A DNA stretch of 64,000 nucleotides from Enoplolaimus lenunculus (Eukaryota > Nematoda > Enoplea > Enoplida > Thoracostomopsidae). Made by a program: the position numbers and the translations under genes. Shown here one piece after another: positions 30,165-40,900 of the stretch (within the stretch, counting starts at the first letter, position 1; every line of letters starts with the position of its first letter). Below the pieces are notes generated by a model that had not been told where the DNA came from, searched no databases, and saw nothing but the letters and a program-made list of their open reading frames with translations. The stretch spans positions 124,001 through 188,000 of the forward strand of contig JASANG010000641.1 of NCBI GenBank assembly GCA_030248215.1, given 5' to 3'.

Positions 30165-30530
30165 GGTGCAACCGAGAGTGAAACTATTATCGGAACCGGA
30201 TGTCAATAAAATTTGCCGGAGCTGAATGTGAAATCGGAGGTGAACCTAAATTTGGTGCTTAAAATAATGTTTAATTTGTAAATTTCACTAAAAATCAGTG
30301 AAGTAAAGAGCAAAAACTGTGAGCTGTAGGCTTATTTGTTAACAAATCCAAAAAAATTTCAAAATCTGTGACCACTTGAGTCTAAACGCACCAAAGAGTA
30401 CCATTTTTGTCAAACTATGAAAAAATCACTACAGAAATTGCAAGAACCTCCGGCAAAAATTCTACCGAACTCGAAGACGGAGTTCGGTTTTTTTCGCAAC
30501 CAGAACTGAAGCTAAAACCGGAGGGGCACC
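30165..30530. repeat. Family F repeat (CCGGAGC-rich)
   Basis: AGGTGCAACCGAGAGTGAAAC, ATCGGAACCGGATGTCAATAAAATTTGCCGGAGC on the left and CCTCCGGCAAAAATTCTACCG on the right, around an AT-rich middle. Shared layout with 50855 and 55270. Confidence 0.65.
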
Positions 30531-30865
30531 ACTGACTGTACTCGCCATGGTTTAAGCTAGGGCGTTATACTCCGAAATATCGATGTTTTGCCTTAAGGGT
30601 TACAAATTTGGCTTAAATTTTAGACGTAAGTTAGTGCAATGACGTATTCAAATTAATATTGGCAGAACCTAAATATTAGATTGTTCTCGTTGTCTTTCCG
30701 TTGTATACTCATGTATTTAAACCTAAAATATGAATAATTCGTATTTACCATTTCGGTATAGCATCTGCCTACTGTTACCCGTATCCTTGAAATAATGTAA
30801 ACAAAAAAACAGTTGTCTTGCAACTGCACGCTATTTACATGCATGTCAATCGACCGAGCGTCAAG
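30531..30865. other. No feature seen
   Basis: Two short minus-strand frames here (30653-30844) have splice-like borders but their phases do not join, so I do not call exons. Confidence 0.3.
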
Positions 30866-31033
30866 CCCGTAGCCAGCTTACCTTTCAAGGGGGGGGGGGG
30901 CTAAAAAATTTGTAGGAAGGGCATTCAATGGTTGTTAATGAGTTACAAGCAGGGTTGAAAACTTTCTAGGGGGGGCCAAGTTTCTTCCAGGGGACTGAGC
31001 CCCCCGTGGCCCCTCCTTGGCGACGGGCCCGCC
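30866..31033. repeat. Family G element
   Basis: AAGCCCGTAGCCAGCTTACC on the left and CCTTGGCGACGGGCCCGCC on the right are inverted. Inside are a run of 12 G at about 30889 and GGTTGAAAACTTTCTAGGGGGGGCC. Related copies at 45352 and 50438. Confidence 0.7.
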
Positions 31034-31667
31034 TAGCGTTTGTAATATAGTTAAAAATACTGATTTAGCTTTAAGGTAATCATTTGGGATACGCCAAACC
31101 AGTTTTACTGGACCATAATTCGTGAACCAAAGTGATTATAAGGCATTAATATAGCATCTTACGAAATAAGTTTTGCAAGCTGAGTTGAATGGTACGTTAA
31201 AATTGTACGCAATCAGTTGGTATATTTCAATTCGTCGTTATTGGGCCATAATTTGTGAAACAATTGCTGAATTGCGGTCAATTTAAATTGACTCAGCATT
31301 GCAATCTGTATCGAACAGGTACCTAGCATTTGGATTTTCCCACCAAAAAATCCTGGGATTGAAACTAGTATTCACTTGTAAAATCTTACAAATATTGTTC
31401 AAATTTTTTCCGCGCCGATGGAGAATATATTAAGACTTCAAATAAATTGTCATATATCTACATTTAAGCGTTGAATGCTTACAGAAACTAGGTTTCAGAA
31501 GCTGAAATACGCAAGTAATTTTTAAACGGAAAAATATGAGCATGTACACGTGAAAAAACTCGTTGCAACCGATTGCAAAATTGCAATACTTTATTTTGAT
31601 TTACCTATACGACGCTATTGACGTTTCATATAACTGGAAAACTAGTATCTTAGCCCATGTAAACATC
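31034..31667. other. No feature seen
   Basis: AT-rich DNA; no open frame or repeat recognised. Confidence 0.4.
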
Positions 31668-31852
31668 AAGGACGGAACGTTTTCCTGCATGACTGCAATA
31701 TAGTTAAGCTTTCGATTATTTTTTGCTTAGACTTAGGCTTAGGCTAGGATTAGCTCTACGCTCATCGTTATGTTTAGATTTAGGTTTAGTCAATTAGGCG
31801 TAGGCTTAAGAATATGCGTATACCACTGTTACGGCCTTGTTCTATACATTGG
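31668..31852. repeat. Family A element
   Basis: ATCAAGGACGGAACGTTTTCCTGC, TTAGACTTAGGCTTAGGC, and ACCACTGTTACGGCCTTGTTCTATACATTGG. It abuts the next copy. Confidence 0.75.
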
Positions 31853-31854
31853 CT

Positions 31855-32055
31855 GGCCAATGTTACTTTCAGGGACGTATAACAGTATATTAAGCGTATT
31901 CCAAAGACAAAGCCTAAGCCTAAGCCTTGCAACAATGAGTTCCTAAGCCTAAGCCTAAGACTAAGACTAAGCAACAAAATGTAATCTAGAATCTAAACCT
32001 ACTCTGTTATAGACCCACCAGAAACCTGGACGCCGCTAATCGTAACATGGGCCCA
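31855..32055. repeat. Family A element, adjacent to the previous one in opposite orientation
   Basis: GCCAATGTTACTTTCAGGGACGTATAAC, AAGCCTAAGCCTAAGCC, CCTAAGCCTAAGCCTAAGACTAAG, AATGTAATCTAGAATCTAAACC and GTAACATGGGCCC. The pair makes a head-to-head array of TTAGGC blocks. Confidence 0.75.
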
Positions 32056-32308
32056 TTGGACAATAACTTTTCTGCCTTCGGCTGCAACCCTTCAAAATAT
32101 ATATTCACAAAATTGCCTTTGGGCTGATTTCTTCAACGTTGTCCGTCAATGTTTCAATCGCGTTTTTTCTGTATTTTTTAAGGAATTCTTTACTTTTTTT
32201 CTACTCCAAACGCTGTTGTTTTTTGTGTTAAGCTGTTGTATTCAAACAAATTGCTACAAGTAGCATTAATATTATAGTTTTGTCAATACAAGATGGATAT
32301 TTTCTTAC

Positions 32309-32511
32309 GTCACATAAGCTGCGCAGCCGGTCGCCGCTCACTTGACTCAGTATTAAATCAAACGTATTCGCTATCACTTGAATTGCAAAATGTTTTCTTT
32401 TATGTTCATCGTTGAACAAGAAAAACACAAATTTAAATGCAATGATTGGCCGTATTCCAACGCAAACGCTGCGTAATACCGAGCAGAAATCTCTGGAGGC
32501 ACCAGAAAAGG
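32309..32511 (-). CDS. Candidate exon of an unidentified gene
   Basis: Minus-strand frame bounded by an acceptor (TTATTTTAAG) and a good donor (TGTGAC|GTAAGA), phase 0 at both ends, reading RVIVCAFSGASRDFCSVLRS, then RPIIAFKFVFFLFNDEHKRK and HFAIQVIANTFDLILSQVSG. It is helical in character and free of low complexity, but no partner exons or family were recognised. Confidence 0.35.
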
Positions 32512-33573
32512 CACACACTATTACACGCTTAAAATAACTTTTTACTGAATCGCAGATCTGAACTATTTTTCTCGCTTGCAATATCGGATACCAACACCTC
32601 CTGGGTGTGTAAAAGCAAAAAGATTGCAATACATGTGCACATATACCGGAATAAGAAGTTGTTGCAATGACTTCACGGCGTGGTCGTTGTATTTGGGCAA
32701 ACCTTTGAACCGGCATGAAACAGACCGTGTTGTTTCAATAATACCTTCCAGAAATGTAATTGTAGCTACGCCTTTGATGGTATACAGTGTAATTTAGCGA
32801 GTATTAACTGTAACTAAACTGCAGTATTGAGTTAATATTTGGTTTTTGAAAGTATTTTTCGTTACAGTTGGTTCACAATTGTGTTTGATACGTCAGTGTT
32901 TGGACGCAAATTTTTTCTTTGAAAGCTATGAAATTTTCAAGTGGTGTGTTTCTTGCGATTCGTACAACATTTTCAAATATCGTTTTAAATTTGAAATTCG
33001 ACTGATCACACCGATTTGGGGGCTGTTTTTATGCTGTTTTCGCAGTTAAATTTTCAAAAATTTGAGTGCCATATTGCACGCGATAATTTAAAGTTCGGTG
33101 TTTTCAGTGTGTCGAAGAATTATTTTTAACTTTTAGCTGTCTGTACCCAAGAACCAATTCATTTTAGAAATTATTTTTAGAAACTCGGTTTGCCTACGTA
33201 AGGAATCAGATGGGTAATCAGTTTAACCAATTATAGGCAAGGGCATAGCCAGGATTTCACATTTCTGAAACGGTAATCATATGTTCCTAATAATTTTACA
33301 TGCATAAGCTTTGCGGACGAAAAACAGTTTTGAAATTTGCAGATTTAGTCTACAGCTTGTAAAAGTGTATGTATTCGGCCTTTCCAATATTTTCCGAGGC
33401 GATATAATTGTCTATCTCCTTTGGAGCTTTAAAAGTAGAATTCAAATTATATTAATTTAAAAATTTAAAATCTTAAATTCAAAAGTAAACCCTACTCATG
33501 CGGTGTTTCACTGGCGGTAACGTTTTCGTCTCGTGACTAACCTCCGGACAATGTTGTGTTTATTAGGCTTAGT
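32512..33573. other. No feature supported
   Basis: The minus frame of the exon above stays open to about 32716, but a splice acceptor inside it argues the upstream part is not coding. Confidence 0.3.
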
Positions 33574-33829
33574 TCTCTGTAAATTCAAACGAGTTGATTA
33601 ATCAATTCAGGGCAGCGAGTTGGTTATTTCTGAATTAATATCAGTAAACATTAACTCACTCTCAGTTGAGTTGATTCTCATTCTGAGTTCAGTTGACTCT
33701 GGGTGAGTATATTAATTAACTCAGAATGAATTGGATCAGCTCAATGTTCTGAGTTGTAATAGTCCTAACTTAAACTGAATGATGCAAATCATTCCGAGTT
33801 AAAATCAACTTACTGACATTTACAGTGTT
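33574..33829. repeat. Family D palindromic element
   Basis: CTCTGTAAATTCAAACGAGTTGATTAATC ... CAACTTACTGACATTTACAGTG, with TTATTTCTGAATTAATATCAGTAAACATTAACTCACTCTCAG inside. Confidence 0.8.
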
Positions 33830-35475
33830 TTAGACTTATGCCAAGGCTTAGCATTGGGTACGAATATGATTAGACAACTTTATCGCCATGACACTTACCA
33901 TTGGCTGTAATGCTGTTCACTGTTCGCCAGCGGTTCATTTAACTGGATATGTCCATTGTGGAATTTTCATTTTTTTTAATAAATTAAGTATTTATTTTCT
34001 ACTTTTAATATATTTAAAAGTTTAATCATTTCAAGTTTGTAACAAATCATAACTACAAAACTGTTCGGAAAACAATGAAAAATATGCATTTTTGAGTGAA
34101 ATTTAACACAAATCGTTACGCTCATTTGATCGCTTTGAAATTTTGTTTCTACGCGCCGCAAAAGGCCATCAAGACAGATGAGTGAAGACACCAATAGGCT
34201 ACTTAAAAAGCATAAAAGATTCTCATAATTATTGAAGAAAACAATTTGAACATATACAGTACAATTTTGTCTCAAGTTTTCCAAATATTAAAGATAAAAT
34301 GATGATGTTTTTTCACTAATCATCCTCGTATTGTTCTGTTTTGTCTGGGCGTTGAATGAGAAAAAATGTTTTTTTTTTGCTATTTTCCTTTTTGAAGTAG
34401 GCGAAACATTGTTGGAAATTAAAAAATATTAATGATTTAGAATTTTAGTTTAAAGTTTAACATTGAATAGTATATACGTTTAAGACAAATATTTCAAAGC
34501 TTACTCGTATCGTTCTTCGTCTACGCATTGTAGCAGATAGAACATGGTGGTAAGGAAAAGTGATTCAAAGGTAGAATTTAATTTAATAAAATAGACTAAA
34601 ACAAAGTCTCATGTCACTTTTAGGAGCTTACCAACCAAGAGACTAGGATACTGCGGGATTTTCGGACAGGGACGCTTAGGCGTAGGATTACGTCCATGAC
34701 TAGGATTGCGCTTAGAGCTAGTTTTACGCTTGTTCATAGGCATAGGCTTTTACGGTAAAGCAGGAACCTAAGTCGATTAAAATGCATCACTCTGTTGATA
34801 TTTAATACTCAGCTGTGCTCATCTGCAACGTCAAAGCATATAATGCGACATTATAACGTGATTTTTATACCATGTATGCGTGTTAACTTACGATCCTGAT
34901 AAGCCTTAGCTAAATATTGGACGAAAACTCTGAATACACCAATTGTTCGAAAACTCAAAATCAGTTTTACCACAGCCCAAACAGTTTGAAATTAACTGTA
35001 AACGTTGTTTAGAAAAGTAGTTTTCAGGTATTAGCTTAATTATAATAATATTATTAATAGTTTACTATTTAACAAACAGTCCAACACCAATTAATTATAC
35101 GACGACAGCTACAATTTGCCTTTTAAAATGTGTTTTTTATTTTTGAATCGACATATTCCCAGTTCAAACGAAACTCAAAAATATTAATTTATACTCGACT
35201 CTTTCGTTAAATTGTGCTCCAAAATTAAGGCTTTAAACGGTCCCGTTGACAACAAATACAATATCACCATTGTCTCTGGTTTCACTAAATGCGTCCGTAT
35301 ATTATGATCATGACATATTCATTCCTTCGACGTCACACACGGTATAGAAATTACAATTGCCGGTCTGTTTTGCTGTTGGTGAGTACACTTTACACCTGAG
35401 CTCGTAGCCGAATTAAGCATATAGTTTCGCCCCCTGGAACAAATTTGGCACCTTGCAAAAGCTTATACCTATTTG
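33830..35475. other. AT-rich intergenic DNA
   Basis: Contains one family A fragment at 34665-34760 (GACGCTTAGGCGTAGG ... TTCATAGGCATAGGC). The 102-codon minus frame at 33976-34284 is AT-rich with no signature and is not called. Confidence 0.4.
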
Positions 35476-35698
35476 CTACACTGCAAAAATTGGTGAGTCA
35501 AATTGACTCTCCCCGAAATAGGCTTTTCCGGACTCACAAACTGAGTCAAAATTCGTCTCCTCAGTCAAATTTGACTCACTGAGCAACTCATTAAGTCGAA
35601 TTTGACTCCGGCGGAGTCAAATTTTGACTCAGTTTGTGTACTCCAGAAAAGCTTATTTCGGACCGACTCAATTTGACTCACCGTTTTTTGCAGTGTAC
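35476..35698. repeat. Family C palindromic element
   Basis: ACACTGCAAAAATTGGTGAGTCAAATTGACTC versus GACTCAATTTGACTCACCGTTTTTTGCAGTGT, with TA at both edges. Confidence 0.85.
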
Positions 35699-35970
35699 GT
35701 GTACCTTGAGCATGGTCTTTCAATTTTTACAAGCTCAGTCTAATACGTTTGCTGTCTACTGGACGCTGTTCCGGGCCGACCTTCTAAAAACGTTATCGAA
35801 TCTTTGTGCTTGCATAAAAGGATGAATAAAACATTGCCACAATATTTTTGAAATAACATTTAACATAACGCATATAGCGGTAAGTTGCAAATTAAATTGA
35901 AACTTAAAGCTCAAACTTAACCTTTTTTATTGCATTAAAAAATTTTTTTCATCAATTCAGAGGACCATGT

Positions 35971-36145
35971 AATGATCAGGGGCGGAACGTTTTTTGGTGC
36001 GACTGCAATAGAGTAAGCTCAAGCTATAGACTATTCTTTGTGCTTGGTTTGGCTTAGGAATATGCTCATTCGGTCGCTTAGGCTATAGGCTTAGGCTTAG
36101 GAATATGCTTATAATACTGTTCCGCCTCTGTTCTTTACATTGTCG
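35971..36145. repeat. Family A element
   Basis: ATGATCAGGGGCGGAACGTTTTTTGGTGCGACTGCAATAGAG to ATAATACTGTTCCGCCTCTGTTCTTTACATTG, with three TTAGG(C) runs between. Confidence 0.8.
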
Positions 36146-36441
36146 CCGTCAGATAATATATTCAACACTATGCACCGCCCAAATTTCTTAAGAGACAAGC
36201 AAAAAGCAGTTTTAACAGGCTTTAGAATGACCTGGTGGAGACGAGAGGTTAAAATAATTTTATTTTTATCCGAAATAAAATATATTGGCTATACGCTTCT
36301 GTGCAAAGCTAAGCTTTATATTATTTTTCTAGCTTCATTTGCTACACTTTGCCTTGCAATGCGAAAGGCTCGGCGCTAAAGGTACGTGTACCCCATTTCT
36401 TTATTATGTTAAAGGAAACTATTTTGCTACGACTAGTTTTT

Positions 36442-36696
36442 TCACTATAAATTCCAACGAGTTGATTAATCAATTCAGCTAGCAATTGGTTATTTCTGAA
36501 TTAATAACAGTAAACATTAACTCACTGAGTTGAGCGGATTTTCGCTCTGAGTTGTGTTGACTCTGGGTAAGTTGAATAATTAATTCAGAATGAATTTGAA
36601 TCAACTCAAAATTCTGAGTTTTGATAGTCCTAACTCAGACTGAGTGATTCCATTTGATATTGTGAGTTAAAAGCAACTCACTGAAATTTACAGTGT
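36442..36696. repeat. Family D palindromic element
   Basis: CACTATAAATTCCAACGAGTTG to CAACTCACTGAAATTTACAGTG. Confidence 0.8.
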
Positions 36697-37470
36697 AGCA
36701 TGTATTATGATTATAATAAGCGACACAACTTGCTTAACTGGGTCGCTCGAAACGGTTTCCTATTTGTTTAAAATTCTTTCAGAGATGTAAATGAAAGACA
36801 TACGATTTTTGGTTGACGCAAATTTTATGAAAACTTGTCGTTTTTACATATTTAAACAACGACAAATAAATGTGTTGCAGAAATACTGACAAGCGTAATA
36901 GCACAGTTAATTAATGCCGCCTAGAAAATAACGATACAGCAGGGATTTCAACAGTTTTCTTTGTCAAACTTCTGCCTTACCATGAAAAGATTAGGGAAAG
37001 AATGTTTGTCTGCGAAAAGATCAGGGACGGAACGTTTTTTCTGTGGGACTGCAATAGAGTTCTTATGGTATTCTATTTGCTCACATTCTTCGCGTTCTTG
37101 TAGAGATTATATTTTTCCTTGGTCTGGAACAATATGTTAACAGCTTTCAAAGAGGTCCTAAAACAAATTGCGGCGAAACCGTGTGACAAAATGTGTGATT
37201 TATGAGCTCTTAGTTCTTAACTACAACAATTTTGTTGATTCACTGAACAATTTTGTTGATTCACTGATCATCCATCGGCAAACAAATGGTCTGTTTTGAT
37301 AGTTCCCTGATAAAGAGTTTTTTGCAACGTAAATCGAGCGAGCCACATCTATGCACTATAAAACTACACAATTTTATTGACTGCAGAAGAAAAAAATTTC
37401 CGCGGATAAGGCACAACGCGGGTAAAAATCATTACCCACTTACACCTTTGTTTATACTACTTTATTGGCC
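36697..37470. other. Intergenic DNA upstream of the astacin gene
   Basis: Includes a broken family A end at 37017-37062 (GATCAGGGACGGAACGTTTTTTCTGTGGGACTGC). The missing first exon of the astacin gene, carrying its signal peptide, could lie here or further left; I could not identify it. Confidence 0.4.
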
Positions 37471-37907
37471 TACTGTAGGAACCCGATTACGACGCGGGTA
37501 ACAAGAGGGGTCCCCATTTTGAGTCTCAATCAATAGGAGTTCGTATCCCTAATAAGAGCACGTAAACGGATAGAATCCTAAACTCTAATAACACTCCATA
37601 AATTTCAATCATCCCTAATTGTTCTGCATAATTCACAGTACACAAAATTAAGCTGAGTTAGAAACTTTAAAGCATGCTTAAGTTTATAATGTGCACTCCT
37701 AAGTGTAAGATTGCATTGTCGCTCAAGCTTTTGAATGACAAATATACGTTTGATTCAAAAGATAGTTGCACTACCGGATATATCTGTAACGAAGTGCGAT
37801 GGAAGGCGGATTTAAAATAAATAACAGTTCGTAACCGAATAACAGGGTTACCCTCTGGAGAGGCCAAATAAATACCAGTTCCCCCTCTTATTCGGGTCAC
37901 TACAGTA
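37471..37907. repeat. Family B MITE, complete copy
   Basis: TACTGTAGGAACCCGATTACGACGCGGG to CTCTTATTCGGGTCACTACAGTA. Its right edge is 18 bp before the first ATG of the astacin reading frame, so it may supply promoter or intron sequence. Confidence 0.85.
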
Positions 37908-37924
37908 ACCAATAAACAGAACTG

Positions 37925-40900
37925 ATGCAACGTAAACAAGTTGCCATATTGGAGTGTCGCATTGTTATTAACCAAGATATATCCGACGAATCCGATGCAT
38001 ACACAAGTCTCCGAGATGTACTTGATGAATACGAACGTAAACTATTCGAGCAACCACACTCTGACGCTGTTTTGGAGTCATTTGAATGGCAGCCCAACCC
38101 TAAATTTGGCTCTCGACTCGAAACGAACCAGCTCACCACTCAACAACGAACTCATCATAAAAATTGGATGAATTCAGGTATAGAATTGAACATTTTGCTA
38201 TGTATAGAAACTGTTTGTTTGTGATGTCGTGTTCGTAATGAATAAATATTTTTTTCGGAAAACGAAAATAAAAATTATTTCCCAAGTTTTTTTGACGCAA
38301 AACTTATTATTTATAAGGTTAATTTAATCAATATATGTAACAGGTCACTTGGGTGTCAAGTGTTTCATCAATCTTAATTGTTATCTGTCAAACATCTTTC
38401 GGTGGTATTACATGTTTAACTTTAAATTGGGCTGATATTCACGCTATTTTTTACTCGAACGCCACAAAACTACTGCTATAGTAGTTGATGTGTCTCGCTT
38501 AGTTGTACATTGGTGTTATTAATTTAGAATATGTAACGATGTTACGCTAAGGACCTCTGTTTAATTAACTGGTTATTTCAGGTCTTTAGTTTATTAATAA
38601 ATTAGCAACATTAATTGCTGAGCAAATGTCATTGGAATATGTTTTTTACATTTTTATAAACAGTTTGTCATTACTTTGTGTTGACAATAAAGGATGAGAT
38701 TTGATAAAAATGAGAAAAAATGAATGTCAGCATATAATAAATTTAACTAGTAACCATTAATAGTTGGACTCAGGTACAACTTTCGTTTATGTGCCAGGGT
38801 TTCAAATGCTTCCGCAATATGTATACTGTACTGTCAGATAGGCCATTTGTTAATCAATACACACTGTTTACAGAACTAGACTCAGTAAATTTATAGGTAC
38901 TAAATTGTTTTGTAGAACGATCTCTTAATTGGTAATAAAGTGTTTTTACTACTGTACACTGTAAAAAAATGGGGAGTCAAATTGGCTCTTTTGGAAATAG
39001 GATTTTTCCGACTACAGTCAAATTTGGCTCCGCCAGAGTCAAATTCGATTCACTGAATCGCTCAGCGAGTCCAATTTGACTCTGACGGAATCAAATTTCA
39101 CTCAGTTTGTGTAGTCAGGAAAAGTCTATTTCCGAGAGAGTCAATTTGACTCCCCATTTTTAACAGTGTACTGGAGCGCTGTCCAAAGTGCGTATGTGCG
39201 ACGTTCTAGGTTTTCTAATATACATATTGCCCATCGCACACACTAAACACTTTTGGCAATTTTAGCAAAAAATAGAAACAGATATCGACATCCAAGAGTT
39301 TGAGTTTGCTATTTTTACCAATTTTTGCGTATTATTACAGGAAAATATCAGGGCGATATTGCTGGTGTATACCCTGAGACTGGTTCGCAATCAAGGGTAA
39401 GCGGGTCAAATGAGGTAAGTGAATCAATGCAACAATATTTACGGTGTATTTAATGAGTATTAAAACTACCGCAAGCATTTGAATATAAATATACACCCCT
39501 TCGGAGTAAAGTCAGCTTTGCCCGAAAGAAAAAATGTTTAAAACAATTGTGTTGCGTTCGACTAACTCCAACTTACATGAGGCGAATTAAAAATAAATAT
39601 ATCACAGAATGACTAACATCGAGGTGTCCTCTGAAGAAGCAAAATAAATATCAGTCACCGCTCTTATTCGGATCACTACGGTATTGTTTATTTAATTTGT
39701 TTCAGCATCCCTCGAAACAACGATTTTTAAACGCTGTTCGCGATAAAAGTCTAACGTGGCCCGGTGGTGTGATCCCGTATTCCATTGGACCAGGATTTAG
39801 TTAGTATTTGTTGAACGAATGGTTAACATTCCACATTGTCACTATTTTTACGACACAAGAATTTAAATTCAGCTAAAACACCAAAAAATTACAGTTTATA
39901 TAAAAAATTGAACTGAAGCCAAAGTTGTTCTTGCTTACTCCAAATTTAGGCCAATGTATAGAACAGGGCCGTAACAGTAGTATAAATTTTTTTAGACCTT
40001 AACATAAAGCCTAAGCCAAAGTATAGCCGCAAGAGTAAGCTTAATCCTAGTCTAATTCTAAGCAAAATATAGCCTTAAACGCTAAGATTGCTCAATTACA
40101 GTCCCGCAGAAAAACGTTCCGCAAGTGATCTTTACATTGGGCTCAAATCGGAACTTGGTTTCAGCTCCTGATCAGCTACAAATTATCAACAATGCGTTTG
40201 CGAAATATCATCGCGACACGTGTGTACGATTTGTGCCGCGCACATACGAGAAAGATTACCTCAGAATAATCAACGACTACGGGTACGAATTTTGAGAATG
40301 GGCACCAAACAGCAGCAGCGTAGGAAGTATTTCATTTTCAGTGGACACAACCGCGTCCGCAATTTTGTTTAGGAGCCACCGTATCCGAGTGGAACCCCGT
40401 AGCGAGTGGAAAATTTGTTTTTACCTCTGCCATTTTTTTTCAGCGCATAAAAGGACTGTTTCGCTGTATTTCCAGAAGTTACGCTGGATAATCATCTGTT
40501 TGAGCGTTGGGTTCGCCAACGCAGCTTCAAGGTTTTTTTACGCCTGCTCCTCAAAATTAGTCAATTTTTAAAATATCAAAAAAATTGGCAAGAACGATCA
40601 TTAAAAGTATATATAAAATTTTAAAACATAAAAAAATTCCCGCCGGATATCTTGGACTCGCCATTGCCCGAACCGCTACTAGTAGTTTTACTTTTGCTCC
40701 AAAAAGTAGTACAATATGAAGCTGTTTTATACCGAAATAGTTGTTTTTGAATCGGTAGTTTGCCGCATCAGATTGGTTTTCGGAGGCCATCAATCCATCT
40801 CCATTGCAGTGATACACTTCATAAAATTGCCAAAACCTCATGTTTCTGAACTGAGAAATTTAGGCCAATCTATGCATAATCCTATGCCTAAGCATAATCC

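Noticed and set aside
30653-30844. Two splice-bordered mini-exons on the minus strand
   Set aside because: Their intron phases cannot be joined in any frame without a stop.
33976-34284. 102-codon minus-strand frame with hydrophobic stretches
   Set aside because: AT-rich composition, no splice-site support and no family motif; length is within chance expectation here.
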